Of a stretch of DNA of 64,000 bases, positions 1 through 11,181 are shown piece after piece. Source of the DNA: Sinohyriopsis cumingii (Eukaryota; Mollusca; Bivalvia; Unionida; Unionidae); NCBI GenBank assembly GCA_028554795.2, contig CM068839.1, forward strand, positions 84,217,540-84,281,539, given 5' to 3'. The notes below the pieces were generated by a model that was not told where the DNA came from, searched no databases, and worked only from the letters and a program-made list of their open reading frames with translations. Numbering within the stretch: position 1 is the stretch's first letter; the number at the start of each line of letters is the position of its first letter. The translations under genes were made by a program, and so were the position numbers.

Positions 1-64
1 TTTAAAGGTTATACATTCCAATGCAGTCATTTTGCTATAATGTTTATTTTAATTATTTATATAG

Positions 65-434
65 ATACTCCAGTAAAACAGCCAAGTCCATTCTGGATAC
101 CATCCTAAACATCCAGCCAAAAGACAGCAGTAGTGGTGCTGGTGAGACAAGAGAAAGCATGGTTTATCGACTTTGTGACGATATGTTGGAGAAGCTACCA
201 AATGATTACATTGACTTTGAGGTCAAGCAGAGGTTACAGAAAATGGGAGCACTGCAACCCATGAATATTTTCTTGAGACAGGAGATTGATAGAATGCAGT
301 GTGTGATCAGTGTAGTTCGAACAACCCTAAATGACTTGAAGCTAGCAATCGATGGTACCATCATCATGAGTGAGAATCTGAGAGATGCCCTCGACAGCAT
401 GTACGATGCCAGGATTCCCCGAGTCTGGCAAAAG
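65..434 (+). CDS. DNAH5-like: Axonemal dynein heavy chain (DNAH5/DNAH8-type), antepenultimate coding exon, partial gene
   Basis: This exon encodes about 123 residues of the C-terminal region of an outer-arm axonemal dynein heavy chain, the ATP-driven motor of cilia and flagella. It lies just before the final C-terminal domain. Recognisable segments are [43 protein letters not shown] and [20 protein letters not shown], all characteristic of the DNAH5/DNAH8 group. The exon is bounded by an AG acceptor at 63-64 after a T-rich tract and by the donor AAG|GTAGGG at 435, and it ends on a complete codon. An upstream in-frame ATG at 21 is intronic and is not the start; the preceding exons lie outside the window. 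DNAH5 versus DNAH8 cannot be decided from this fragment. Confidence 0.93.
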
Positions 435-728
435 GTAGGGATATATCATTCTAAAGATGACAGAAATAAATAATTTTTATTTTATATTTTTAGACTTTTG
501 CAAGGGGAAAACTGATAAAACTGTCTACAAGATAGTTACATACCTTTTTGATGTTGCCACCTTATTAGCAATTTCATTTCTGAAATGTCACATTCCGTGT
601 CGCTACTTAAAATTGTATCAGAAATAAACCTTAGTATAAAGCATAGCCACTTGTTGGAGGAGGCCACTTCTTTCCAGAAATAGCTACTAGCTGTTCAACA
701 AAGATTTTTCGGTATACATAGATACACA

Positions 729-759
<31 letters not shown>

Positions 760-940
760 GTGTGTGTGTGCATGCATGCGTGCATGCATGCATGCATGCA
801 TACATACATACATACGTGCGTGTGTGCATGCATGCGTGCATGCATACATACATACATAAATACATACATACATACATACATACATACGTGCATGTGTGCA
901 TGTGTGCGCGCATGCATGCATGCATGCATACATACATACA

Positions 941-971
<31 letters not shown>

Positions 972-1106
972 GTATGGCACTATCTAATCAATGATCTTTA
1001 TAATTGCAGCTGTCCTGGTACTCCATTAACTATAATTAATGATATTTTATGCTTATATATATCATGGGATTCCAGTACCCTTAATTAATGATCTTTATGA
1101 TTGCAG
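435..1106 (+). other. Dynein intron (phase 0)
   Basis: Intron between the first two dynein exons seen here, GT at 435-436 and AG at 1105-1106. It contains a long ACAT/GCAT microsatellite and a tandemly triplicated acceptor region, listed separately. Nothing else is recognisable. Confidence 0.85.
714..976. repeat. ACAT/GCAT/GTGC compound microsatellite
   Basis: About 260 bp of four-base repeats, mainly ACAT blocks interrupted by GCAT and GTGTGC blocks. It is open in several frames on both strands, which gives spurious Cys-Met-Tyr or His-Thr-Tyr polypeptides. It lies inside a dynein intron. Confidence 0.97.
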
Positions 1107-1130
1107 ATATCTTGGGATTCCAGTACCCTT
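985..1130 (+). repeat. Three tandem copies (about 49 bp) of intron end plus exon start
   Basis: Copies run about 985-1033, 1034-1081 and 1082-1130. Each begins TAATYAATGAT and continues toward the exon start. The third copy holds the functional acceptor (AG 1105-1106) and the start of the dynein exon. The first copy keeps a TTGCAG acceptor at 1004-1009, while its exon part has diverged. The second copy has lost the AG but still encodes ISWDSSTL before a stop. Confidence 0.8.
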
Positions 1131-1259
1131 GGTTTCTGGTTCACAGAATTGATTGACAGAAATGCTCAGTTCCAGTCTTGGTGCTTTGAGGGCCGACCCA
1201 ACTGCTTCTGGATGACTGGCTTCTTTAATGCCCAAGGATTCATTACTGCTATGAGACAA
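1107..1259 (+). CDS. DNAH5-like: Axonemal dynein heavy chain, penultimate coding exon
   Basis: This exon encodes 51 residues, beginning [15 protein letters not shown] and ending FITAMRQ, continuous in frame with the exons on either side. It covers the conserved dynein C-terminal stretch with the block [16 protein letters not shown], found in nearly all dynein heavy chains. The acceptor is TGATTGCAG and the donor is CAA|GTTAGT; both junctions fall between codons. The acceptor region is duplicated just upstream. No disruption is seen. Confidence 0.94.
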
Positions 1260-2806
1260 GTTAGTCTTATACTATTTTTTCACATTCTGACAGTTCTGCC
1301 ATATTTACTTATGTGCAGTACTTCCATTTTGTTGATGAGAACCATACTGTACATGCTCATGTTATAAACAAGGGATGTTTGTGTCAATAAGGTTGTATCA
1401 AAATAGTGCATATAAACACAAACAGGTTATTTTATGATGCAAAATCACATTATAATATGTTCTCATTAGCAGTTAACTAAAATGAAGTGAAATAAATTAA
1501 GCAGCAATAATAAAATACACCTAATTTAATGGTATTCATTATGATGCATAAGGAAGGCATCAGTATATTGAGGGGTCTTGTAGTGAGAGACTATGATATA
1601 TTATAACAGACCTGGGTCTAATCATTTTGTCTTGTGGTCATTAGTATGCATTATCTATGTTGAGGCCACAGTACATGTATATAGTAATCTTCTGCTGTAT
1701 ATCTCTCTGTCCATCTGGCGTTCCATCTCATTAGGATTACTAGTCATGCAGTTACTTGATGGATTACCATGAAACTTGGTAAATATTGTTGTTGACACAT
1801 GAAGAGTTATTTTCCTTTTTCTCATTTAATTATTGCTGTCTATGACATGATCTTCTTAGTGCAAGTGGCTCCAGTTTGTATGGATTGCCATGAAAAATGG
1901 TAAATATTATGATCAGCACCAAAAGATGTGCATATTATCAAATTACTGTGTACTTTACTTTTTAGAGGAGTTATTGCCCTTCTTTTACTTTTAGCTATGA
2001 GTATCACAGAATCTTCTGGACACAACTAGTCTTACAGATTTTAGTGGATTGCCACAAAACTTGGAAAATGCTATAATCATAATCTGAAGATGGCACATCG
2101 AGAAATCACTGTGCTCCATTGAGTTTTGTCACAGCTATTTCTCTTGTTGATTTGGAACCTGATGCAGTGTATGACAGAATCTTATGAACACCCCTAGTCT
2201 CACATATTTGATTGGTTTGCCATGGAACTTAGTACATGCTGTGGGCATCATTTGAAGATGCACATACTGCTGTATCACTTGGCTCTATCAATATTTGTTA
2301 GAGTTGTTGTCCTTTATGTCTTTCATTTGACTGTAAGACAAAATCTTATGAATGCAACTTGTAATGTAGTGTTTCATGGAACTTTGATAATCGTTCTGAT
2401 TTTTGTACTAGTTATTGCCCATTTTCTTTTACATCTGGATTCATCTACATCTTGGGGCATTGGGAGTGAGATGTGTGTTTTTATTTAGCAAATTGCTTAT
2501 AATTCCTATAGTTTAGAGTAAATATGAAAGGTGCAGTTTTATGGACTAATTTTTAAGCAGGTATATTGAGTAACTTTTGGCAGTATATACAAAGGTTCAC
2601 ACAAGTTTAGAAATATATCAAAAATATGGTAGGTTTCAAATTCCATTAATTTATTATTTAGAGGAACAAATTTGGCTTGTATCTTGCACATTTTAAGATT
2701 CTTCAAGAATTAATCACATTGAATCTCCAAGTAATTTGTATAAAGTCCATGTCAGTAACTGTTTTATCAGGCAGTATCAGAATATAACTTGTTTGTCATT
2801 TTTCAG
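1260..2806 (+). other. Last dynein intron (phase 0)
   Basis: Intron from GT at 1260-1261 to TTTTTCAG at 2799-2806. Its centre (about 1735-2490) is a degenerate tandem array, listed separately. The remainder is AT-rich with no recognised element. Confidence 0.85.
1735..2490 (+). repeat. Degenerate tandem array, period about 120-170 bp
   Basis: At least four to five diverged units share the core GGATTGCCATGAAACTTGG, seen near 1761, 1881, 2045, 2214 and, weaker, 2371. The core is followed by AAATATT, a GAAGATG box and TTATTGCC. Spacing is 120, 164, 169 and 157 bp. It resembles the old satellite-like arrays common in marine invertebrate introns. Confidence 0.6.
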
Positions 2807-3193
2807 GAGGTAACCAGAGCTCACAAAGGCTGGGCATTGGACACTGTTGTTGTACATAACGATGTTCTTAAGACTCTGAAGGATGACATTACACAGCCAC
2901 CACAAGAAGGTGTCTATGTGTATGGTCTCTTCCTAGAGGGAGCTGGCTGGGATAAGCGCGGCAGCAAACTGATCGAACCCAAACCTAAAGTTCTATTTGA
3001 GTTGATGCCAGTTGTTCATATCTATGCTATCAACAGCACAAGTGGTTATGATCCAAAAATGTATGTCTGCCCCATTTACAAGAAACCACGCAGAACTGAC
3101 TTGACATTCATTACCACTGTTGTTTTGAAGACTCATCAAAATCCAGACCACTGGACACTACGAGGAGTTGCCCTTCTGTGTGACACGAAGTAA
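2807..3193 (+). CDS. DNAH5-like: Axonemal dynein heavy chain, last coding exon with stop
   Basis: This exon encodes the final 128 residues plus TAA at 3191-3193. It starts [20 protein letters not shown], follows a strong acceptor (TTTTTCAG) and reads directly on from the previous exon. Typical dynein C-terminal blocks are [44 protein letters not shown] and the terminal [11 protein letters not shown]. In this family the C-terminal domain packs on the AAA ring and tunes motor processivity. With the two previous exons about 302 C-terminal residues are present, all intact, so the gene looks functional. Confidence 0.96.
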   Translation, partial: EVTRAHKGWALDTVVVHNDVLKTLKDDITQPPQEGVYVYGLFLEGAGWDKRGSKLIEPKPKVLFELMPVVHIYAINSTSGYDPKMYVCPIYKKPRRTDLTFITTVVLKTHQNPDHWTLRGVALLCDTK

Positions 3194-4252
3194 TTAACTG
3201 GCAGACAAGTAAACAATTCCCATTTTGCTGGGCAGCATTTTATGAAACTATCAAAAGTGACAATGTCAGCATACACTGAACAGTTCCAAAATATTGACAT
3301 TTTGTTTTCAACTTTCATATGACTGGAAAAAATTTTAAACCTCTTTTCATGATAACTAGTTATACTTTTATTATTGTGATATTATAACCTAAAAATGGAT
3401 CCGAAGTTAGCAAATTATATCTGTTGTCAAAATACTTTGTCAATATTCCTACCAGATTTGAGAACCATGTATACATTTATATTTATGTCCTCTTTTTATG
3501 CATGGACTAAAATTTAGCTGAGCTGGAATTATCCAGTCATAAATCACATAAATGTAATTATATCCCTAACATAAATTAATGTGATTACTCAATGTACTTT
3601 TCTGTTGCAACATACTTTCTATCTATACACTATCTTATCAAAGACATATAAATCAAATTTAAATACTTGGTATTTAATATCTTCTTATCTTATTAGGAAA
3701 AAAGGACAGAATAACTTGTCAGAATTAATGTAGAATAGCAATATTTGGTATTTTTATGTTAGAATTTATGCATTATTGTATCAATAGTGAAATGTCTTCA
3801 TACATGTCCTTTTCTATATGAGCTGCGAATGTAGCCTTTATGTAGAAATTGAAATTTGGTAATGGGCGTTTTACATACCAGTCATAGTTCAAGAAATTAA
3901 ATATGATTTAACTTAAGAGTTTTCATATTTCAATAAAGTCTGTGAGATTCTATTTTGATGTTTGATTAATTGTGTGATTTTTTTAATAATTGTTATAAAC
4001 TTGTTATCAATTATTTCAACTTTGTCATCATACATATCTACATACGTGGTAAAAATGTAAATGTTTTCTATTTTTTTGGACTGAATTAAGAATAAATGAT
4101 AAATCTAGGAGACAAAACATCTATTTTTGTTATGTAACAAGTATTCCTGTGGTTTCAGAAGAGCAAAAATTTAGTAAGTTCCAGAGTTGACAAATGAAAG
4201 AAAATTTGTGTCCAAATATTCTCATACTTGTATTCAATATATTTATAATACT
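3194..4252 (+). other. Dynein 3'-UTR and downstream sequence
   Basis: AT-rich non-coding sequence. The best polyadenylation signal is AATAAA at 3932-3937, followed by GT-rich sequence; a second AATAAA is at 4092-4097. The transcript end is inferred to be near 3955-3975. No repeat element was recognised. Confidence 0.55.
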
Positions 4253-4444
4253 TACCATATGTACTCTTGTTTAAGTTGATTCCAACTGTAAATAACATAG
4301 ACCATGATCTGCCATCACATAATGCATAGGCAGATCATGGTATGTGTTGTTTGTTTCACTAACTACTCCTAACATACTGCAAAGACCAAGATCTACCAGT
4401 GCTGTAAGTATTTGGACTCAACTTTTCAGGTAGAATATATGGTA
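4253..4444. mobile_element. Palindromic MITE, GATCTG-hairpin family, copy 1
   Basis: Non-autonomous DNA element with terminal inverted repeats: TACCATATGTACTC at the left and the complementary ATATATGGTA at 4435-4444. Inside is a near-perfect hairpin, CATGATCTGCC (around 4312) against GGCAGATCATG (around 4332). No transposase is encoded. Four related copies occur elsewhere in the window. Confidence 0.65.
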
Positions 4445-4849
4445 TGTATGAATGTATGTTCTGTTTGATATTTGTCCTCATTAAAATTTGGCTTACTTCA
4501 AACTATAGGTACATGAGCTAGAAGATATGTAATCTTCAAGATTTTGACATCACCTAGTTTCACATTTTTAAAGTTATATATTTGCAAACACATTTGAAAG
4601 AGGAGTTATATTTCATATGGTATTATATATGTATTGCAAGTTAATTGTAATTTAATATGCTGCATATTTTGGGGAGAAATCAGAATGATGCAGAACTTAA
4701 TATTGCATCTTTTCAGCAAAAGTGGAATTAAGGCTGTAAAGTGTAAATATCTGACATTTGACAATATTTATTCACTTTTATTCAAACTGGCCACATTTTT
4801 CTGATGCAGACAAAAATTATATAAATAAGTTATTAACTTTCTTAGTATT

Positions 4850-5043
4850 TACTGTATATAGTTCCTTATCAGTTGAGTCTAAATGCAAACAACATAGATC
4901 CTGTTTTGCTCTCATATTATATACTGGCCTTTATTGTTTGTTATATTTATTACTGATAGATCCAGATCTGCTTGCATATCATGAGAAGGCAAATTTGGGT
5001 CTGTACAGTTTGTAGTTGGACTTATAATCAAAAGTGTACGGTA
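4850..5043. mobile_element. Palindromic MITE, GATCTG-hairpin family, copy 2
   Basis: The left end TACTGTATATAGTTCC and the right end AAAAGTGTACGGTA are inverted, and the subterminal boxes GAGTCTAAATGCAAACAACA and ACAGTTTGTAGTTGGACT are also complementary. Internally GATCC...GATCTGC modules are partly decayed. There is no coding capacity. Confidence 0.6.
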
Positions 5044-5670
5044 ATTCATCTTTATCACATGCATACACAGGGACTTTCCACTTTCCAACAATTCCATATT
5101 TATTCATTTTTATCTGTAATGTAATTCCGTCCAGTATATAACTTTTACTTCACATAAATGTAATTCATACATGTAGTTTATGAAATATTTTTTTCTAAAT
5201 ATCTCTACAACATGCCATTTTTGGCAGCACATAAATTTAGTTGTTAGTTCTTTAATGCATTGTTAGAATAAATAATTCATCTTCATTGCTGAATTTTATT
5301 TTCATTTTATGCTCAGTTACTAGCAAATCATAATTTTCTTCTTTCTTCTTCCACTGATTATTGTTGGCTTCTTTCTTCCATTGATAGTTCTTGGCTTTTT
5401 CACCTACTTATATTGCAAGACTTGTTGCTTCCCAAAAAATTACATATTTGTGATCATAACTACATGTATATACATGGAAACACCACTTAAACATGCTTCG
5501 CTCTAGCACAAATTCAAATTTGATAAGTTTTCGTTATAGCTTCAGAGTTTTTATCTAGTATGCTCCTTATTTCTAGATGCTACTCTCAGCAAAGCTGATC
5601 AATAAAAATAATTAAGTGACCAACACCTACAGCTTGCATGTCTTAATGTTTAATGTATTGTGTTTGTTTC
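5044..5670. other. Intergenic, nothing recognised
   Basis: AT-rich sequence without a credible open frame, splice-bounded exon or known repeat. Confidence 0.5.
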
Positions 5671-5982
5671 AGACTTTTAATGTAGCTTTAACAATTTTTC
5701 AGTCATATTGCTATGATATCTGCATTTGGCAGTTTATAGTTTAATGTGATGTCTAGCACTGGGCCATTGTGCCACAGACATGTAGCATCTTGTCCCAACC
5801 AGTCACATTATCCTGACACCAGGCCAACCAATCTTAACACTAACATCTTAATGCTGAGTGCCAAGTGAGTCAGCTGCTAGTACCATTTTGTAAGTCTTTG
5901 GTATGACTCAGCCATGGCCCAAACCCATAACCTCCTGCATCTGAGGCAGACACTCTAATCACTAGGCCACCGGAGTAGTCTC
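5671..5982 (-). mobile_element. tRNA-headed SINE, family B, copy 1
   Basis: Read on the minus strand the head is at 5982 (CTCCGGTGGCCTAGTGATTA, an A-box type sequence) with a degraded B-box near 5930. The body matches the two other family B copies, including the CTGACACCAGGC box (plus strand near 5813) and the ATGTCTAGCACTGGG box (near 5748). It is the most diverged of the three copies. Confidence 0.75.
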
Positions 5983-6299
5983 TCCTCATGTTTAACAGAA
6001 CAATTATTACTTTCACTGAGCATGGGGCAAGCTTAATTCATATTATGATATAAGTTGGCAGGTAGTAAAATTAATGTGTATTTTTTTAATCCACTCTCAG
6101 ATCAACACTCTTATATGTATTGATCAAAGGTTCCATACAAAACCAGATGAAGATTGGAAACACAGAAATGCAATGATCATCAGGCAGACCCATATGTATG
6201 ATGCAGGGTACATAGATGATAAGACCCATGCTGACAAAAAAAACCAGCCATTTCTACCTTCTCCTTAAAAATGCACACATCTGTTAAACCCCAGTAAAT

Positions 6300-7640
6300 C
6301 TATCTCTTGCAACAACCACTCCAGAAAACAGAATTTGTTGATTGCCTTCTCAGAACCTTTTACAACAAATCTCTTCCAATATACAAGATATCACAAACTA
6401 TCTCGGCTAAAATAATACAAACAATAAAACATAGTGATGATGGGATACAAGCTCATAAGGAAGCATCACAGTGTCACCACAAACTTAAGCCCCCCCACTT
6501 CCATAATTTGAAGATCATTATTTTTGTGTTTTGTGATCAGCATTATCTTAAAGTCAGTGTTCAGAGGCACCAAGTGACTCCTTTGTATGCTAGCATATTT
6601 ATGGGAAGACTAGAGCAAAACCTAAGGAGAAAGCATCATACTGACCCCTAATCTGGTGTATATGTGTAAGAGCATAACTCCAGTGATTTTTGGGATTTGC
6701 AATAGTTCCTGTATACTCTATTCACATTGTAATGATGAAAATAGAGAAATTGAAATTGTATTACTAACCTCCTATCAAGATCTCTTACCCCCCCACCTCC
6801 AGCTGTCATCCTAAAGATATAATTCAAAACCTACAGTGTGGCCTGTGTATTCACATCAAACATATCTACTCAAAGGAGAAGACTCATAAGAATAGACTTA
6901 GGGAACTCCAAAGGTACTTAAAAAGGTGGCATACAAGATGAAAACTATAAATTTAACTTTAATGAAAAATAGAAAAATTAAGGCCATTGATACAGTCTCC
7001 CTTGGTACAAAGCTAAGACTGCCAACAATGTTATGCCTTTCATAACAAAATATCACCTAGATGATATCACTCAGACAATGGGGAGAAACTAGAATACTAT
7101 TGATTACTCTGCATGACTAACTTACGGATGATCCAGACACATAAAATACCACCTTGTGCATGCTGAACTGAATTAAAAAGTTAGTGCACAAGTAGAAACG
7201 TACAACATAGTATGAAGACATGTCATTTCCTAATCTGCAAGCCAATGCCTGAGTGTATTACATTTAAGAGTTAATCAGCACTAAATATGTGCAGTATTAA
7301 TGAAAGGTTAGGACATTTCATTAAAAAGCAAAATTTGTGCCACCCAATATGTTGACAAAACAGCTGACTTTAGAAAACAGGACCAACAATTACAAAAATC
7401 AGAAACAAGGTCAATACAAAAATTGACAATCATTTCAAGAGCAAGGTGTCCTCTCCAGTCCTTTGAAATTCTACCCAGTGAGTTCAACCATAAATGCAAC
7501 CTTAAGTTTCAAGTAGTGGATAACTGAAGTTGTGCCATAGATGGCATCCTGTGTGACCTGAAGTTCTCATAATAATGAGGGTAGATGTTCCATAAGCAGT
7601 TCCATTGGATACCATTCTTCTGAACATTTAGTCTGTGTAA
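6300..7640 (+). mobile_element. Decayed Penelope-like retroelement
   Basis: Fragments occur in the order expected for a Penelope-like element. The end of the reverse transcriptase is near 6580-6650 (PLYASIFMGRLEQNL, compare the family pattern P-x-YANIFM-x-x-LE). A motif MPFITKYHLD follows near 7035. A GIY-YIG-like endonuclease remnant is near 7335-7500 (TQYVDKTADFRK), with KQFHWIPFF near 7590. Frameshifts and stops interrupt all frames, so this is a fossil. The left boundary is unclear. Assignment rests on motif resemblance only. Confidence 0.45.
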
Positions 7641-8096
7641 CTGACTCACTGGGAGCTTACAGCTACTGGTATTGTGTGCATTTAGGCAGTACATACCATC
7701 TTGACTGTGTAAATTACATACAGTAATATTCATATGCATCACTTGTGCATGAATAGGTTCAATGAAATTAACAATGTAGATACTGCATTTTATGAAACGA
7801 AAGAAAGAAAAAAGAAAATGAGTAACACCCATTGGAAGCAATCCATTATAATGTTGTTTACCAGAAACTTGATTGGGGTAAATATCAGAGTCGTGCAAGA
7901 TTCTGGTTCAATGAGATTGCTCCCTCAGATAAGCCATACACACCACTATACTTCTTTATAAGGTGGACCAGACTTGAATGCCTGTTCCGGTGAAAGGTCA
8001 AATGGACAGGCCATATTGGTTGAACTTTGTTGGGATAACTAGACCTACTATGGTGTGACATTCATCCCAATCTTCTAGTTTAGAGTATTCAGATTA

Positions 8097-8328
8097 GTTG
8101 TTGTTGGTTGAATGCTATTTCTCAGCACAATATAGGCTATGTAACCAGTATAGCTGGTGATGGAAGAACCAGGGAAAGCCTTGGGAAGAACCACTGACCC
8201 AGATGAAGCTACTGGCAAGCTTTCTCACATATCCACATTGGCCAAGCCCGAGACTCGAAACCATGCGGACAGAGGTGAGATGGCAGTGATTGGTAAAGAC
8301 AAGTACTTTAGGCCACTCAGCCACCCAG
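8097..8328 (-). mobile_element. tRNA-headed SINE, family A, copy 1
   Basis: Minus-strand copy: the GTTGTTGTTG tail complement lies at 8097 and the head (complement of CTCAGCCACC) near 8328. Family landmarks are TTTCTCAGCACAATATAGGC, GAAGAACCACTGACCC and GGTGAGATGGCAGTGA. It is diverged and no target duplication is evident. Confidence 0.8.
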
Positions 8329-9188
8329 TAGTAGTAGACATGGTACTATTAATTTGGTAAAATCAACATGTAATACAAAACTATTTTGATACAAGACATA
8401 AAGCATACAGTAAGCAAGGGTAAGAGGCACACATGTAAGAGAAAACTTACCATAATGCTCATTATACAGACACATGTAAGACAATATATATTCCATAACA
8501 CATATTTTATTAAATTATATGAAAATCAAAAGATATAGAAAAATATAATCCAAGTTGTAATATGATTTTGATTACTAGGTCACTGTCAGAATCAGAAAGT
8601 CTGAATTATGTTTTGCTATCAATCTATACATCTTTTATCATGCTTGCAAGTTAGCAGGCAAGCTAGACTACCTATGTTTGCATCAACCTTTTCTCTTTTA
8701 TAGAAAAGGCAATAATGATGGAGTTTTACTCTTTGATAATAACGAATTTATTCTAATATTATATGTCATCTTCTAAACGATACTGTAAGAACTGAAAATA
8801 ATATTGAATGGCAAATAGTTTTCATTTATTATATTACTCATTATGCTTGCCTTTTATTGATTAAAATTTTATGAGTTTTTTTATTTTACACCATATTTGG
8901 AATTGAATTTACTTCAACTGTTTCCTTTCTGTGGTTGTTTCTAGGACAGCAGAACCTACATTCATCAGTAGTAGCTTATAATGTCATTACAAGTTGACTG
9001 TTTTTTAAAATGTAGCATATATTCCAAAACAAGAATAACACAAATATATTGTTAATGATTACATTTTATTTGAATCAGTGTTAGTCTTTTCTTGTCATGT
9101 GAGTAGGCTATGCCGTGTTTGTTGTCTTAGTTTGTAATACGCTTCTTACTCTTTTCTTAATTTATCTGTGTTGACTGTTTAAATTCAG
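8329..9188. other. Intergenic, nothing recognised
   Basis: AT-rich sequence with no exon-like frame or recognised repeat. Confidence 0.5.
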
Positions 9189-9300
9189 TAATAATAGTAA
9201 TAATAATAATACTTTATTCAGTAATTTAGTCCACCAGCCCATATTACAAAATGCAATACAAGTAAATATAATGTGTGCTATGGTTTCAAGAAGATAAATA
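9189..9300 (-). mobile_element. 3' end of a LINE with (ATT)n tail
   Basis: The plus strand reads TAATAATAATACTTTATTCA; the reverse complement ends TGAATAAAGTATTATTATTA. This is the same type of 3' end, AATAAAG plus ATT repeats, seen on the CR1-like LINE at 47890. Only the terminal part is recognisable. Confidence 0.4.
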
Positions 9301-9869
9301 TGGTGTTTATCATGAGTATAGATACATAATTTCTAATAGAGAGTGCATTACTTTATAAAGATGTTACTGCCTCAAAGTATATTATTCTTATGAACGTTTA
9401 CAAATTTTTTACAAACTATGTGGATCTTTTAGCTTTTGTAAAGTTACCTTCTCTGGTGATATAGGTTTTTAAGATTTGTTCTCTTCGCTCATGTTTCTGC
9501 CACTTGACTTAGAATTTTTCTTTGAGATTTGCATTATTTTTGCCTTGAAATTATAATTTTTCTAAATAGTTATTCACGTAAGAAGGCGTTGCCATTCTTG
9601 TTTCAAGTTGTGTTCCAACTAAAGCTTATGGTCCCACTCCTTATCATTTTTGGCCATCATTATCTAGGAGAAGATCGACCACAGTGTTATTGCCAGGATC
9701 GAACAATAAAACAAACTATGAAATTAATCGATGGAATAACAGAGATCTGAGCACAGATACAAAACAGAATAACTTAAGCCCTAAAATACAACAATTTAAT
9801 CAATTATATAAACAAAATGAAATCGAACAGGACATTTTCTAGCACAGTGACTAAAGAAAAACTAAACAT

Positions 9870-10190
9870 ACATGGTTCAAACAAAACGTACAAAAACAGA
9901 GAATGTCATTTATCTCATCACATGTAAGATCTTTAGACTTCAGTATGTTGGAGAAACTGAAAAGCTACACAAAAGGATCAACCTTCATAGATCTGATTGG
10001 ATGACAAAGAAGCTGTACAGAAGCCCGGTCGCAGTACACTTCTCCCCTGCCACACTTTCTGTGATATAACACTTATTGCAATTGCTCACAACCCCAACTG
10101 AAGTTCCCAAACCAGGAATGAAAAGGAATCTTATTGGATACGCCGCCTTAGGACATTGAAACCAAGAGGTTTAAACCAAGAAGACTAGAA
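9870..10190 (+). pseudogene. Penelope-like GIY-YIG endonuclease remnant
   Basis: An open frame at 9872-10069 reads NVIYLITCKIFRLQYVGETE, a GIY-YIG nuclease core (Y-L-I...Y-V-G) preceded by a Cys, then HRSDW and VAVHFS. After a frameshift the C-terminal block SYWIRRLRTLKPRGLN appears near 10128-10175. This arrangement is the C-terminal endonuclease of Penelope-like retroelements. No reverse transcriptase lies upstream, so the copy is 5'-truncated. The block near 10535-10580 (AAAAAGACTCATTATAGAGT) may be its 3' non-coding part. Confidence 0.65.
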
Positions 10191-10610
10191 AAAGACAACC
10201 ATGCACAAATAAAATTATATTTTGCAGCCGACACATTTTCTATTAAATAATTCTTTAAATTTGCTTAATAGTCTATAATGACCACTATAACAATGAAGTA
10301 TCTGGTATATAATTTGCGCTTACATAAATTTACGTAAAATAACAGATGTCCTTATGGCTCATCGATTTCTAGGTCAATACAAATATTTTCCAGTATCAGC
10401 AACAAGTTGAAATAAACTAGTTGAAACATAATGAAGTTAACAGTTTCATTCCTGTAGAAACAGCCATGTAAACTTTTGCAAACATAACTGTTTCTCTGTT
10501 TTATATGTTTGCCTTATGTTTTGTATTTGCCTTTGAAAAAGACTCATTATAGAGTCAAAAGCGCTCAAGCTAGTTAGATACTTGCTTCGGACTGTTCGTT
10601 GTCAGTTTAT

Positions 10611-10613
<3 letters not shown>

Positions 10614-10698
<85 letters not shown>
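10614..10698. repeat. (TA)n microsatellite
   Basis: About 42 uninterrupted TA dinucleotides. Confidence 0.98.
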
Positions 10699-10701
<3 letters not shown>

Positions 10702-11181
10702 ACAGCAGCCATATTGACATATTTCATGAGGCATCAGCATCATGGGAACAAATCTGATAAACCATCAAACCAGGATGATTTCTGTCAGATTTTTGTTATA
10801 GAACACTCATGAGCCCAATTTAAGAAGACTTTGCATAATGGTTTTCTATTTCTATAAACGATGACCATAGTGAATGATAGGGCAGATCAGGAATCGTTAT
10901 TCAGATTTGAAAAGGTCTTATGCTAGAATGTCCATTGTAATATCATGCATAAAATGGTTAAACTGTATTTTAGATGATGATGTAAATAACAATTGTGGAA
11001 GCACGAAACGGTGAATGACCATACCTTAAAAGTACTATAGAAAACACTACTATAGAATAGTCGATATTTTGTTCTAACCGATACGGTTATGAACGATGTA
11101 TACTGAAGTTCGACATTGGTTGAAGAATCTATCCATGTTTACAGTATTTTTTCAGGTTCCACAGTGTAAATTCTGCCTAAT
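10699..11181. other. Downstream flank of the STAND-ankyrin gene
   Basis: Presumed 3' UTR and intergenic sequence of the minus-strand gene. No convincing AATAAA signal on the minus strand was found close to the stop, other than the one overlapping the stop codon region (TTTATT at 11181-11186). Confidence 0.4.

Noticed and set aside
631-1088. Several long open frames with Met-Tyr-Val-Cys or His-Thr-Tyr-Ile repeats on both strands
   Set aside because: They are translations of the ACAT/GCAT microsatellite, open in many frames at once.
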